NCBI GenBank assembly: GCA_002477275.1
Contig: DLOU01000019.1
Span: 1-23,216 of the forward strand
Reading direction: 5' to 3'
Length of the DNA: 23,216 nt
From: Caryophanales bacterium UBA7476
Lineage (GTDB): Bacteria; Bacillota_I; Bacilli_A; RF39; UBA660
Under the pieces are notes generated by a model that ran no database searches, was not told the origin of the DNA, and saw only the letters and a list, made by a program, of their open reading frames with translations. Below are positions 1 to 8,564 of the stretch, piece by piece; within the stretch, counting starts at the first letter, position 1, and each line of letters opens with the position of its first letter. The position numbers and the translations under genes are program-made.

Positions 1-15
1 TTTGTCAACAGTCTG

Positions 16-46
16 AAATGATACTAGATGTATCATTTTTTTTTTG
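16..46 (+). terminator. Rho-independent terminator of an upstream gene
   Basis: A perfect 9-bp stem (16-24 with 30-38, loop TAGAT) is followed by an unbroken T tract. It ends a plus-strand transcript that enters from outside the window. Confidence 0.85.
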
Positions 47-71
47 ACTTTTTAAATTTATAATATATAAT
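44..71 (+). promoter_or_regulatory. Sigma-A-type promoter for the first gene
   Basis: TTGACT (44-49) and TATAAT (66-71) are separated by 16 nt, directly after the terminator and 22 nt before the ATG at 94. This is a good housekeeping consensus. Confidence 0.6.
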
Positions 72-93
72 AGTTTTTCAAGGAGATGTAATT

Positions 94-852
94 ATGTTAA
101 TAAAAGATTGTAATATTATGAATACTTGGGATAAAAAATCATATCAAAATGCTTCGCTACTTTTTCAAAAAAAGTTTAATAGAGATACAAAATATACTGA
201 GAATGATATGATGGAAATTATAGGAAAGGCTCAAAGTTGTTTAAAAGAAATAGATACAATTAAAACAAGAGCAAAAATAGAAATGGATAAATATGGAAAT
301 ACTACTACATCAGGCTTTTTATGGCAAGATGAGTATGTTCAAAAATTTTATTTTTTCGCTGTGATGCTTGGATTTATTGATGCAAGAATAGATGATTATA
401 AAAGAGAAATAGATTTTTATTCAGGATTTCTTTTTGCAGATGAACATAATAAAGAAAAATTACATCAACAAGAAGTTGATAAATATAAAGAATTATTGTC
501 AAAATCTTTATTAGATAGAGAAGAAGTTTTAAATGATTATAACAGTGTTTTTGAAGGAGATTCTTCGTTTGACTCTCAATTTAATGAAGTTTTATCTACT
601 TGCCCAAGCTATAGAAAATTTTCTAAATTATATGAAGATGCATCAAAAGAACATACTCAACTTTCGATTCAACACCAACTAGTTAGTGCTTATAATATAG
701 GATATATGGATTTTTATGGAGACTATGAACAAAAAATGGATGATTATAGAAGTCTTTATTTAGATTTAAAAAAACATATAAATGATAATAAAAAATTAGT
801 TCCTGTTAAAGAAAAGAAAAAGTCATTTGGATGTGGAGTAGTTCTTGAATAA
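94..852 (+). CDS. Unknown cytoplasmic protein, 252 aa
   Basis: I do not recognise this family. The ATG at 94 has an AAGGAG site (80-85) at normal spacing, so I prefer it to the internal ATG at 118. The protein is hydrophilic, rich in Lys, Asp and Tyr, and looks mainly helical. It has no signal peptide or membrane segment. The tail is Lys-rich and ends in GCGVVLE. It stands alone: it has its own promoter, and strong terminators lie on both sides. Its base composition matches the host genes that follow, so nothing suggests recent transfer. Confidence 0.75.
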   Translation: MLIKDCNIMNTWDKKSYQNASLLFQKKFNRDTKYTENDMMEIIGKAQSCLKEIDTIKTRAKIEMDKYGNTTTSGFLWQDEYVQKFYFFAVMLGFIDARIDDYKREIDFYSGFLFADEHNKEKLHQQEVDKYKELLSKSLLDREEVLNDYNSVFEGDSSFDSQFNEVLSTCPSYRKFSKLYEDASKEHTQLSIQHQLVSAYNIGYMDFYGDYEQKMDDYRSLYLDLKKHINDNKKLVPVKEKKKSFGCGVVLE

Positions 853-882
853 GAAAGTAAATATTACTTTCTTTTCTTTTTG
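852..882 (+). terminator. Rho-independent terminator
   Basis: A 9-bp stem AGAAAGTAA/TTACTTTCT (852-860 with 864-872) has a 3-nt loop and a T-rich tail. It overlaps the stop codon of the preceding gene. A TGATATAAT extended -10 (888-896) just after it probably starts the thiI transcript. Confidence 0.8.
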
Positions 883-919
883 TATTTTGATATAATTATT
901 ATCAGTTTTGGAGGTTATT

Positions 920-2101
920 ATGAATAGAGTAATACTTGTTAGATATGGTGAACTTTCTACTAAGAAAGGAAATAGAAATTTTTTTGTAAAAACTTTAACT
1001 CAAAATATTGAACATAAATTAAATAAATTTAATGTTAATATAAAAAAAGATTTAGGAAGAATGTATATTTATTTTGAAGATAAAGATTTAAATGAAATTA
1101 CTAGTACTTTAAAAAATATTTTTGGTATTCAAATGTATCATATTGCATATATTGCAGATACTAATACTCAAGATATCACAAAAAATGTTTTATCTATTTT
1201 AAATGATATTAGTTTTAAAACTTTTAAAGTAGAAGTCAAAAGAAGTGATAAGAGTTTTGAATATGATAGTCCAGCTTTTTGTAAAGTGCTTGGATCTTCA
1301 ATTTTAAGAAGTATTAACAATATTTCTGTAGATGTTCATAATCCTGAAATTCTTGTTACTGTTGAAGTAAGACAAAAAGAAAGTTTTATTTATTTAAATT
1401 CATTTAAAGGAGCAGGAGGATATCCTGTTGGGTCACAACCTCGTGGTTTATTAATGTTAAGTGGTGGAATTGATTCTCCAGTTGCTGGTTATTTAGCTTT
1501 AAAACGTGGCATAAAGGTTGATTGCGTTTATTTTGAAGCAATTCCTCATACAAGTTTAGAAGCAAGAGAAAAAGTTATATCTTTAGTTAAAAAAATGGTT
1601 AACTATACTGATAACATTAATTTACATATTGTAAATTTCACTAAAATTCAAGAAGAAATTTATAAGAAATGTGATCATGATTATGTAATTACAATAATGA
1701 GAAGAATGATGTATAGAATAATGGATATGTTATGTAATAAATATAATTCATATGTAATTATTAATGGTGAAAGTATTGGTCAAGTTGCTAGTCAGACTTT
1801 AGTTAGTATGAACACCATTAATAGTGTAACCAATATTCCAGTTATTAGACCAGTTGCTTGTCTTGATAAACTTGAAATAATTGATATAGCTAAAAAAATA
1901 GATACTTATGATATTAGTATTTTACCTTACGAAGATTGTTGTACTGTGTTTGTACCAAAACATCCAGTAATTAATCCTGATAAAGAAAGATGTATAAAGA
2001 TGGAAGAAAAGTTTGATTATTATCCTATGTTAGAAGAAGCAGTTAAAAATATTCAAACTATTAAGATTACCGATGTAGAAGATATTAATGAATTGCTATA
2101 A
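920..2101 (+). CDS. thiI: tRNA 4-thiouridine synthetase ThiI
   Basis: ThiI adenylates U8 of tRNA and transfers sulfur to form 4-thiouridine; in some bacteria it also serves thiamine synthesis. A ferredoxin-like/THUMP region occupies roughly residues 1-165. The PP-loop ATP-binding motif SGGIDSPVAGY is at about 181-191. The conserved C-terminal stretch EDCCTVFVPKHP supplies the cysteines expected near the catalytic site. At 393 aa it matches the short Firmicutes form, which lacks a C-terminal rhodanese domain and therefore needs a cysteine desulfurase as sulfur donor; none is visible nearby. An upstream ATG at 908 is open in frame, but GGAGG at 910-914 points to the ATG at 920. A host housekeeping gene. 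Confidence 0.95.
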   Translation: MNRVILVRYGELSTKKGNRNFFVKTLTQNIEHKLNKFNVNIKKDLGRMYIYFEDKDLNEITSTLKNIFGIQMYHIAYIADTNTQDITKNVLSILNDISFKTFKVEVKRSDKSFEYDSPAFCKVLGSSILRSINNISVDVHNPEILVTVEVRQKESFIYLNSFKGAGGYPVGSQPRGLLMLSGGIDSPVAGYLALKRGIKVDCVYFEAIPHTSLEAREKVISLVKKMVNYTDNINLHIVNFTKIQEEIYKKCDHDYVITIMRRMMYRIMDMLCNKYNSYVIINGESIGQVASQTLVSMNTINSVTNIPVIRPVACLDKLEIIDIAKKIDTYDISILPYEDCCTVFVPKHPVINPDKERCIKMEEKFDYYPMLEEAVKNIQTIKITDVEDINELL

Positions 2102-2119
2102 TTTACCAAAAAAAAATTA

Positions 2120-2149
2120 GTATTATTTTTCATCCTTCTAACCATGATA
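2120..2149 (+). promoter_or_regulatory. Possible forespore (sigma-G/F-like) promoter of the SASP gene
   Basis: GTATTA (2120-2125) and CATGATA (2143-2149) are 17 nt apart, about 24 nt before the SASP start. SASP genes are typically sigma-G dependent. The match is loose and the region is AT-rich, so this is weak evidence. Confidence 0.25.
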
Positions 2150-2173
2150 TTAGTGTAGGAGGTGAAAAACTAT

Positions 2174-2386
2174 ATGACAACAAGAGGTTATTCTTCAATG
2201 AAGATGCAAGTTCCTGGTGCTAAACAAGCTATTGATAAAATGAAATACGAAATAGCTAATGAATTTGGTGTTAACTTAGGAGCTGACGCTACTAGCCGTG
2301 CTAATGGTTCAGTTGGTGGTGAAATTACTCGTAGATTAGTACAAAATGGATTAAACCAAGTTAGTGGAAGTTATACTAACAAATAA
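2174..2386 (+). CDS. Alpha/beta-type small acid-soluble spore protein
   Basis: The 70-aa product coats and protects DNA in the dormant forespore and is degraded by the Gpr protease at germination. The family signature is clear: KMKYEIANEFGVNLGADATSRANG around residues 23-46 contains the Gpr cleavage region (EIANEFGV), and GGEITRRLV follows. I chose the ATG at 2174, preceded by AGGAGG; the upstream in-frame GTG at 2162 abuts that site and is unlikely to be used. A dedicated terminator follows. The gene is direct evidence that the lineage makes or recently made spores, which matters for reading the split spoIVA in this window. Confidence 0.95.
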   Translation: MTTRGYSSMKMQVPGAKQAIDKMKYEIANEFGVNLGADATSRANGSVGGEITRRLVQNGLNQVSGSYTNK

Positions 2387-2404
2387 TAATTAGATAACTT
2401 ACTC

Positions 2405-2432
2405 GATAGGCTTTTAGGCCTATCTTTTTTTT
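2405..2432 (+). terminator. Rho-independent terminator after the SASP gene
   Basis: GATAGGC (2405-2411) pairs with GCCTATC (2418-2424), followed by eight T residues. Confidence 0.9.
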
Positions 2433-2468
2433 GTAAATTAAACTATAATTAATAATAGGGGTGATAAT

Positions 2469-3029
2469 ATGAAAAATTTTTATAAAACTTTTCTTTTCTT
2501 TATTTTTACTATTTTAATATGTGTTGGTTGTGAAAAAAGTACTGAAAAAAATACTATAAAAGAATCTACTACAAGTAATTTAACTGGTGATCAAAGAATT
2601 GAAATTGTTCAAAATTCTGATGTTGTAATTGCTAATTTTAATGAACCAACTATATCAAATTTAGGATGTGATTCAAAAAGTAAAAATGTAAATTATACTT
2701 TAAAATTGGATAGTGGAAAAGTCTATATAATTAATGAAGATACTTTTGAAAACTATTCTTTGGATAGTATTAGTGATATTAAAAGTATTGGTAGTATTAC
2801 TTATACGTCTAATTGCGATGATGCTGTTTATTTTTTATTAACAAATTCTGGGGATATTTATTATACAAATAATAATATTGTTTCAATTATAGATATTAAA
2901 AATATAGGAAAAGAGTTTAAAAAGTTATCTAGTGATTATAGTTTTACGAGTATTGGTATTGATAAGACGTCAAATGAGGCATATTCAGTTACTAATTCTA
3001 AGGACATAATTAAGCTGAATTTTAGATAA
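2469..3029 (+). CDS. Small lipoprotein, 186 aa
   Basis: A short basic N-terminus and a hydrophobic stretch (about residues 7-19) end in the lipobox ICVGC, with Cys21 as the expected diacylglycerol attachment site. The mature protein should therefore sit on the outer face of the membrane. It is Ser/Thr/Asn/Asp-rich and contains repeated beta-type segments of the SIGSITYTSN and KKLSSDYSFTSIGID kind, which could form small beta-propeller-like blades; that is inference only. No enzymatic motif is visible. The start has an AGGGGTGAT ribosome site. Function unknown. Confidence 0.8.
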   Translation: MKNFYKTFLFFIFTILICVGCEKSTEKNTIKESTTSNLTGDQRIEIVQNSDVVIANFNEPTISNLGCDSKSKNVNYTLKLDSGKVYIINEDTFENYSLDSISDIKSIGSITYTSNCDDAVYFLLTNSGDIYYTNNNIVSIIDIKNIGKEFKKLSSDYSFTSIGIDKTSNEAYSVTNSKDIIKLNFR

Positions 3030-3037
3030 GAATTTCT

Positions 3038-3066
3038 TTGACTTTGCATGCTTAAAATATTATAAT
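3038..3066 (+). promoter_or_regulatory. Sigma-A-type promoter
   Basis: TTGACT (3038-3043) and TATAAT (3061-3066) have an ideal 17-nt spacer, 37 nt before the gene at 3104. Confidence 0.65.
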
Positions 3067-3103
3067 TATACTAGATATAAAAAGAATAAAGTAGGGTGCT
3101 ATT

Positions 3104-3832
3104 ATGGAAGATATTGTTATTACTAGCTATAAGCAACAGATAAGAGAATCAGAACTAAAAGCGGATGCCGTAAAATCTGCTGGTTTTGATATTGTAATAG
3201 AAGAACTTAAAAGTAGGGGAATTAAGACTGAACCACTTGAAAGTTTTTTTGCTCAAATAGTAGATGCTGTAACTATTGATGATTTAAATAGACTTACTAT
3301 GGACGAGTTTGCAGCATTAATTGATGATATTAATAAGCAAGTTACTAGGGCTTTAATTGCTAAGGTTGAAATTGCAGACTCATTAGTTAGAAAATCTAAG
3401 TTGGTTGCTCTTTCTAAAAGTATTGATGGAAAGGTTGCTCCTGATGATAATTATGCTAAAGTTGGAAGTAATCTTGCTTTAGAAATAAATAAAGAAGGTA
3501 TTGCTGCTGGACTTGATGTTTGTATCAGAAATTATTGTAATCAGAAAATTTATCAAGCAAATTATAGAGAAAAGATGATTCAAAAACAAAAAGAAAACGG
3601 TACTTATGTTGAAAATGATGATAAGGATTTGATTAATCAAACACTTGATAGTATTGAAGATGAAGAGATTGATTTTACTAAATTTGGACAGGCTGATCCA
3701 AAGAAAAAATTACTTGAAGATATTTTTAAAAAGGATGTTGTTGTTGAATCAGATATTAGTTTTGAAGAAGCAAAAGAAAACTATAGAAATATGGTAAATG
3801 AAAGAATGACAAAATTACAGGATTTGAAATAG
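3104..3832 (+). CDS. Unknown cytoplasmic protein, 242 aa
   Basis: I cannot assign a family. The sequence is hydrophilic and predicted helical, without signal peptide or membrane segment. The C-terminal half is strongly charged and acidic (about residues 175-200 and 215-230) and ends in a coiled-coil-like tail. The ATG at 3104 follows a weak GGGTG site and a good promoter. The stop codon is separated by only 9 nt from the ATG of the next small gene, so the two are probably co-transcribed and may act together. Composition matches the host backbone. Confidence 0.75.
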   Translation: MEDIVITSYKQQIRESELKADAVKSAGFDIVIEELKSRGIKTEPLESFFAQIVDAVTIDDLNRLTMDEFAALIDDINKQVTRALIAKVEIADSLVRKSKLVALSKSIDGKVAPDDNYAKVGSNLALEINKEGIAAGLDVCIRNYCNQKIYQANYREKMIQKQKENGTYVENDDKDLINQTLDSIEDEEIDFTKFGQADPKKKLLEDIFKKDVVVESDISFEEAKENYRNMVNERMTKLQDLK

Positions 3833-3841
3833 GTGATAGTT

Positions 3842-4111
3842 ATGGATAATAAGGATTATGAAGTGCTAATTTCTAAATATTGTGATTTAGATGTTGATAG
3901 TAAAAGACGTGAATTGTTTGAAGAACTTGATAAAACTAAAAAAATACTTGATATTGTTTTACAATTTGAAAGCAATCCTAATAGTAATGAATTAGTTTCA
4001 TATACTGAAGGATCATCAGATAATGAATCGGATAATTTAGTAAAAGTTTATAACAATGTGTTAATGATACAAGAAAGTTTAATAACTTATCTTAGGGATA
4101 AAGGTTATTAA
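3842..4111 (+). CDS. Unknown small acidic protein, 89 aa
   Basis: The ATG at 3842 has AGGTGAT (3831-3837) at proper spacing; a GTG at 3833 overlaps that site and is less likely. The product is acidic and helical, with an NPNSNELVSYTEGSSDNESD linker in its middle. It has no recognisable motif. It closely follows the 242-aa unknown gene and is likely its operon partner. No convincing hairpin terminator follows. Confidence 0.7.
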   Translation: MDNKDYEVLISKYCDLDVDSKRRELFEELDKTKKILDIVLQFESNPNSNELVSYTEGSSDNESDNLVKVYNNVLMIQESLITYLRDKGY

Positions 4112-4152
4112 ACTTTTTTTGATGAATATAAAAATGTTTTATAGCTCATTTG

Positions 4153-4181
4153 TTGAAATACTAAGAAAAAATTGTTATAAT
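4153..4181 (+). promoter_or_regulatory. Sigma-A-type promoter of ackA
   Basis: TTGAAA (4153-4158) and TATAAT (4176-4181) are separated by 17 nt, about 30 nt before the ackA start. Near consensus. Confidence 0.75.
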
Positions 4182-4211
4182 ATATATTGTTTATAGGAAA
4201 GAGGTTATATT

Positions 4212-5396
4212 ATGAAAATTATGTCAATTAATGCTGGAAGTAGTTCACTTAAGTTTAGTTTATTCAACATGGATAATGAAGAAGTAATTGCTACTGGATT
4301 ATTTGAAAGAATTGGTATCGATAATGGTTGTTATGAAATAAAGTATAATGGAGAAAAAATTGAACAATCTATCGATATGGAAAACCATGAAGATGCTGTT
4401 AAGATTTTAATGGATAAGTTAATTTCACTTGAAATTATTAAATCTTTAGAAGAAATAGATGGTATAGGTCATAGAATTACTGCTGGAGGAGAAAAATTTG
4501 ATAAGAGTGTTTTGGTAGATGATCAAGTAATTGAAGATATTATTTCAATTAGAGATTTCGCTCCACTTCACAATTTTGCTCAAGCAACAGCTGTAAAAGC
4601 ATTTAGAAGTGTTCTTCCTAATACACCAATGGCTTGTGTATTTGATACTACATTCCATCAAACAATGGATAAAGAACAATATATATATCCAACTCCAATG
4701 AGATGGTATAGAGACTATAAGGTTAGAAAATATGGAGCTCATGGTACTTCACATAGATATGTTAGTGAAGAAATTAGTAGAGTTCTTGGAAGAGATGATT
4801 TAAGAATTATTGTATGTCATATTGGTAGTGGTGGAAGTGTTAGCGCTATTAAAGATGGAAAATGTGTTGATACATCCATGGGATTTACACCACTTGCTGG
4901 AATAATAATGGGAACTCGTACTGGAGATATTGATCCTTCAATTCTTCCTTATGTAATGGAAAAAGATGGACTAAATATTGGAGAAGCCATTGATGTATTA
5001 AATAAACAATCAGGACTTTTAGGTATGAGTGAAAAAAGTAGTGATATGAGAGATATAGTTGAGGGAATGAATAATGGTGATGAACAATGTTTGCTAGCAT
5101 TTAATAAATATTGTAGAGCTGTTACAAACTATATTGCTCAATATTATGTTCTTTTAGGCGGAGCAGATGTAATTTGCTTTACTGCTGGTATGGGTGAAAA
5201 GAGTGCACCTACAAGAAGAAAGATTTGTGAAAACTTAGCTTGCTTAGGAGTTAAGATTGATTTAGATGCTAATAAAGCTTTTGGAGAATTTGCTAAAATA
5301 AGTACAGATGATTCTGCTATAGGTGTTTATGTAGTTCCTACTAATGAGGAGTTAATGATAGCACGAGACACTTTATTTCTTGCAAAGAATAGTTAA
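4212..5396 (+). CDS. ackA: Acetate kinase
   Basis: AckA interconverts acetyl phosphate plus ADP and acetate plus ATP, giving substrate-level ATP in fermentation. Family landmarks are all present in order: INAGSSSLKF with Asn7; GHRITAGGEKF with the substrate Arg88; the APLHN histidine; FDTTFHQTM; GAHGTSHRYV; HIGSGGSV; MGTRTGDID with the catalytic Arg; and TNEELMIARDT near the C-terminus. The length (394 aa) is typical. The Ala in GHRITAGG, where many homologues have His, also occurs as VAGG in lactobacilli as I recall, so it is not a defect. No pta gene is in this window. Only 19 nt separate ackA from nrnA, suggesting a shared transcript. Confidence 0.97.
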   Translation: MKIMSINAGSSSLKFSLFNMDNEEVIATGLFERIGIDNGCYEIKYNGEKIEQSIDMENHEDAVKILMDKLISLEIIKSLEEIDGIGHRITAGGEKFDKSVLVDDQVIEDIISIRDFAPLHNFAQATAVKAFRSVLPNTPMACVFDTTFHQTMDKEQYIYPTPMRWYRDYKVRKYGAHGTSHRYVSEEISRVLGRDDLRIIVCHIGSGGSVSAIKDGKCVDTSMGFTPLAGIIMGTRTGDIDPSILPYVMEKDGLNIGEAIDVLNKQSGLLGMSEKSSDMRDIVEGMNNGDEQCLLAFNKYCRAVTNYIAQYYVLLGGADVICFTAGMGEKSAPTRRKICENLACLGVKIDLDANKAFGEFAKISTDDSAIGVYVVPTNEELMIARDTLFLAKNS

Positions 5397-5415
5397 TTAG
5401 AATGGTGTGATATAA

Positions 5416-6390
5416 ATGTACAAAGAGATTTATAAGTACATAAAGAAATATAATAATATAGTTATTGCTAGACATATAGGAGTTGATCCTGATGCTATGG
5501 CTAGTCAAGTTGCTCTTAGAGATTCAATAAAACTTACTTTTCCTGAAAAAAATGTATACGCTATAGGAAATGGGAGTAGTAAGTTTTCTTATATTGGCAA
5601 ACTTGATAAATTAGAAGAGTATGATAAAGATAAAACTTTATTAATTACAGTAGATGTTCCTGATAAGAAAAGAATAGATGGGGCTATTCCTGACAATTTT
5701 GATTTTGTTATTAAAATTGACCATCATCCATTTATTGAATCTTTTGGTGGACTTGAGTGTATACAAGATACTGCTTGTAGTGCGTGTGAAATTATTATGG
5801 ATTTAATTTTAAATACTAAACTTGAATGTAATAAAGAAATTGCTGAGACAATGTATTATGGATTAATTAGTGATTCAAATCGTTTCTTATTTAATACATG
5901 TGGACCTAGAACATTTAATCTTGTATCAATTTATTTAGATAAATATAAATTTGATATAAAAGAGTTATATCAGAAGATGTATTTAAGACCTCTTAACGAA
6001 GTAAAATTTCAAGGATATATTTCTGAAAATTTAGTTCTTACTGATAATGGTGTTGCTTATATAGATATTACTGATGATATTATTAATAAGTATAAAGTTG
6101 ATAGTGCTGCACCTGGAAATATGATAAATGATTTCAATTTTATAAATGAAATACTTGTTTGGGCTACAATAACAGAAGATGTTAAGAGTGGACTAATTAG
6201 GATATCAATTAGATCTCGTGGACCGGCTATTAATAAGGTTGCTGAAGCACATAATGGTGGTGGACATAAGATGGCTAGTGGTGTTAGAACACAGACATTT
6301 GAAGAAGCTCATATAATAATGAATGAACTTGATAGAGTTTGTGAGCAATACATAAAAGAAAATAGATTGGAGGAAGAAAATGACAATTAA
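5416..6390 (+). CDS. nrnA: DHH-family nanoRNase/pAp phosphatase NrnA
   Basis: NrnA-type enzymes degrade short RNA oligonucleotides from the 5' end and dephosphorylate 3'-phosphoadenosine 5'-phosphate. Metal ligands are visible: His20, Asp24 and Asp26 in RHIGVDPDAMAS, Asp80 in TVDVPD, and the DHHP motif (Asp102-His103-His104). The C-terminal DHHA1 domain carries the substrate-binding GGGHKMASG signature at about 273-281. The length of 324 aa is as expected. It lies just downstream of ackA, and its last 11 nt overlap engB, indicating coupled translation. Confidence 0.9.
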   Translation: MYKEIYKYIKKYNNIVIARHIGVDPDAMASQVALRDSIKLTFPEKNVYAIGNGSSKFSYIGKLDKLEEYDKDKTLLITVDVPDKKRIDGAIPDNFDFVIKIDHHPFIESFGGLECIQDTACSACEIIMDLILNTKLECNKEIAETMYYGLISDSNRFLFNTCGPRTFNLVSIYLDKYKFDIKELYQKMYLRPLNEVKFQGYISENLVLTDNGVAYIDITDDIINKYKVDSAAPGNMINDFNFINEILVWATITEDVKSGLIRISIRSRGPAINKVAEAHNGGGHKMASGVRTQTFEEAHIIMNELDRVCEQYIKENRLEEENDN

Positions 6391-6973
6391 AAGTTGTGAC
6401 TTAGAAGTTTTAGCAACTCGTAGAAGTCAGTATCCAATTTTAGATAATCCAGAGTTTTTACTTGTTGGACGTAGTAATGTTGGAAAAAGTAGTTTTATAA
6501 ATACTCTTCTTAATAGAAAGAATCTTGCACATACATCATCTAGACCAGGAAAAACTCAAACACTTAACTTTTATAAAATAAATGATACTTTTTATTTAAT
6601 AGATGTTCCTGGATATGGATATGCTAATGTTGATAAGAAAACTCAAAGTAAGTTTGGTAAAATGATAGAAGAATACTTAGAAACTAGAAAACAACTAAAA
6701 AGAGTATTCTTACTTGTTGATTTTAGAATAAAACCAACAGAAGATGATTTATTAATGTATAATTTTTTAAAATATTATAATCTTCCAGTAACTATAGTTG
6801 CTACTAAGGCAGATAAAGTTGGTGGAAGTAAAAAAGAAAAATGTTTAAAACAAATTATGAATACATTTGATTTAGTTGTTGGGGATGATATAATTGTATT
6901 CTCAAGTGTTAATAAACTTGGTAGAGAAGAAGTACTAAAAAAAATAGAAGGCTTAATGATAGAAACTCTTTAA
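6380..6973 (+). CDS. engB: Ribosome biogenesis GTPase EngB (YsxC)
   Basis: EngB is an essential circularly conserved GTPase that helps assemble the 50S ribosomal subunit. The 197-aa product has the family length and all G motifs: GRSNVGKSS (G1, 30-38), the SSRPGKTQ switch, DVPGYG (G3), TKAD (G4, 142-145) and a VFSSVN G5-like segment. The ATG overlaps the end of nrnA by 11 nt, with GGAGG-type sequence inside nrnA as ribosome site. It belongs to the ackA-nrnA-engB run. Confidence 0.96.
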   Translation: MTIKSCDLEVLATRRSQYPILDNPEFLLVGRSNVGKSSFINTLLNRKNLAHTSSRPGKTQTLNFYKINDTFYLIDVPGYGYANVDKKTQSKFGKMIEEYLETRKQLKRVFLLVDFRIKPTEDDLLMYNFLKYYNLPVTIVATKADKVGGSKKEKCLKQIMNTFDLVVGDDIIVFSSVNKLGREEVLKKIEGLMIETL

Positions 6974-7005
6974 GTCTTTTTTCATATTATACTTTAGGTG
7001 ATAGT

Positions 7006-7431
7006 ATGAAAGTTGAAATTATAGATGATGGATTTAGAATTTTTCTACAAAATAATTATTTTAATGATATAAATTGGGAAGATAAAGATGAAATAATTGA
7101 TAAAATAAATGATGTTTTTGATGATATAAAAAAGAACTATCATATATATTTGAAAGGTTTATATAGAGTTAAAGTTTATCCTAATGAAGTAGGTGTTATT
7201 ATATATACAATATTGCTTGATAATGATACTTATAGTAGTAATGATTTTGATTTAAAAATAGTAGTTCTCTTAAATAAAAAATTTTATTTAAGAATTAATG
7301 ATTATTCATTTGTTAAAGATAAGAATTATTTTTTATATAATGATTATTGTTATGTAAATACATCTGATATAAATAATTATCTTTCTTTAATTGAATTTGG
7401 TGATTTAGTTTTAGAAGAGGAAATAAAATAA
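7006..7431 (+). CDS. Unknown protein, 141 aa
   Basis: The start has a TAGGTGAT site and lies 33 nt after engB, so it probably belongs to the same transcript. The protein is acidic and rich in Tyr, Asn and Asp, with alternating beta-type segments such as YRVKVYPNEVGVIIYTILL and a central FYLRINDYSF stretch. It has no signal peptide, membrane segment or catalytic motif that I recognise. It ends next to the convergent 3' end of spoIVA. Function unknown. Confidence 0.7.
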   Translation: MKVEIIDDGFRIFLQNNYFNDINWEDKDEIIDKINDVFDDIKKNYHIYLKGLYRVKVYPNEVGVIIYTILLDNDTYSSNDFDLKIVVLLNKKFYLRINDYSFVKDKNYFLYNDYCYVNTSDINNYLSLIEFGDLVLEEEIK

Positions 7432-7450
7432 AAAAAGAGGTTTTCCTCTT
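7425..7450 (-). terminator. Terminator of spoIVA (possibly bidirectional)
   Basis: AAGAGG (7435-7440) pairs with CCTCTT (7445-7450) over a four-base loop. Read on the minus strand it is followed by a long T tract and overlaps the spoIVA stop codon. Confidence 0.75.
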
Positions 7451-8564
7451 ATATTACAATAGCTATCATGTTATTTGAACCTTTGTTAACTATTTTAGAT
7501 AAAGTTTGTTGAAGTTTAAATCTTATGTTATCTGGCATAAGATTTATTTTTGATTGGATTCCTTCTTGAACTATGTTATCTAAACTTCTTCCAAATATTT
7601 CACTTTGCCATATTGATGAAGGTTCTTTTTTATAATCTCTCATTAAATAATCTATTAGTTCTTTACTTTGTACTTCACTTCCTATAATAGGTTCAAATGT
7701 ACTTTCTACATCGACTTTAATCATATGAATTGATGGAGCTATGGCCTTAAGTTTAACACCATATCTTGGACCCTGTTTAATTATTTCGGGTTTTTCAAGT
7801 TTCATATCTTCTAGTGATGGTACAGCTACTCCATATCCAGTTTGTTTTACCATTTTAAGTGCATATTTAATATTATCATATTCTCTTTTAGCTATTGAGA
7901 AGTCTTGAAATAACTTTAATAGGTCGGCCTTGTTTTTTACGTCGATGTTAATTATTTCAGATAAAGTTTTATTATAAAGTTTATTAGGTGCTGTTATGTT
8001 TATTGTAATAGTACCTGATTTTGGATCTACATTAGATATGTATGCCTTTTCTATTTCTTCTGTATTTAAGAAATGATTAGTTATTTTTTCAACATCTCTT
8101 AGTTTATCTACTTCTGTTATACTTTCCTTTATTTGTTCTATATATTTTCTTTTTAGAGTGTTTTTTGAATCTAATATTGCTATCCATTCAGGCATATTTA
8201 CTTTTATTTCCATTACTGGAAATTCATATAGTGCTTCTCTTAGTATTTTATACATATCTATTTCTGTCATGTTGTCTACATTCATTGGTATTACTGGAAC
8301 ATCCCATTCTTCCTTTATTCCTTCTGCAAGTCTTTCTGTTTCAGGAAGAGTAGGATGTGTAGTATTTAATACAACTATAAAAGGTTTATTAATACTTTTT
8401 AATTCTTTTAAAACTCTTTCTTCAGCTTCCAAATAGTCAGCTCTATTAAATTCTCCAATAGATCCATCTGTTGTTACTACAATACCAATAGTAGAGTGGT
8501 CTTTAATTACTTTCTCAGTACCAATTTCAGCGGCTTCTATAAATGGTATCTCTTCATCATACCA
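7449..8564 (-). CDS. spoIVA: spoIVA, 3' part (residues 121-491), cut off by an inserted element
   Basis: SpoIVA is the mother-cell morphogenetic ATPase that polymerises on the forespore surface as the basement layer of the coat. This fragment carries everything after the Walker region: TTDGSIGEFNRADY, the middle domain, KMVKQTGYG, LKAIAPSIHMIKVDVESTFEPIIGSE and the C-terminal FGRSLDNIVQEGIQ and SLMPDN-like segments. These match my memory of the B. subtilis protein to the end. The conserved frame is open up to TGG at 8562-8564, well before the first Met codon at 8430-8432, so a gene starting at 8432 would be an artefact. The TGG codon is shared with the 5' part. No start codon or ribosome site precedes the fragment, so it should be silent until the element leaves. 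Confidence 0.95.
   Translation of the reverse strand, partial: WYDEEIPFIEAAEIGTEKVIKDHSTIGIVVTTDGSIGEFNRADYLEAEERVLKELKSINKPFIVVLNTTHPTLPETERLAEGIKEEWDVPVIPMNVDNMTEIDMYKILREALYEFPVMEIKVNMPEWIAILDSKNTLKRKYIEQIKESITEVDKLRDVEKITNHFLNTEEIEKAYISNVDPKSGTITINITAPNKLYNKTLSEIINIDVKNKADLLKLFQDFSIAKREYDNIKYALKMVKQTGYGVAVPSLEDMKLEKPEIIKQGPRYGVKLKAIAPSIHMIKVDVESTFEPIIGSEVQSKELIDYLMRDYKKEPSSIWQSEIFGRSLDNIVQEGIQSKINLMPDNIRFKLQQTLSKIVNKGSNNMIAIVI

Noticed and set aside
4285..4520. Ala in the AckA segment GHRITAGG where His is common
   Set aside because: I recall lactobacillar acetate kinases with VAGG here, and all catalytic residues are present, so it is normal variation.
7449..8432. A separate complete GTPase-like gene starting at the first Met (8432)
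   Set aside because: SpoIVA homology continues 44 codons upstream to TGG at 8562-8564, and no ribosome site precedes 8432. It is the tail of a split gene.
8158..8436. Open plus-strand frames within the spoIVA 3' part
   Set aside because: They lie opposite strongly conserved SpoIVA codons and have no ribosome site; they are shadows.
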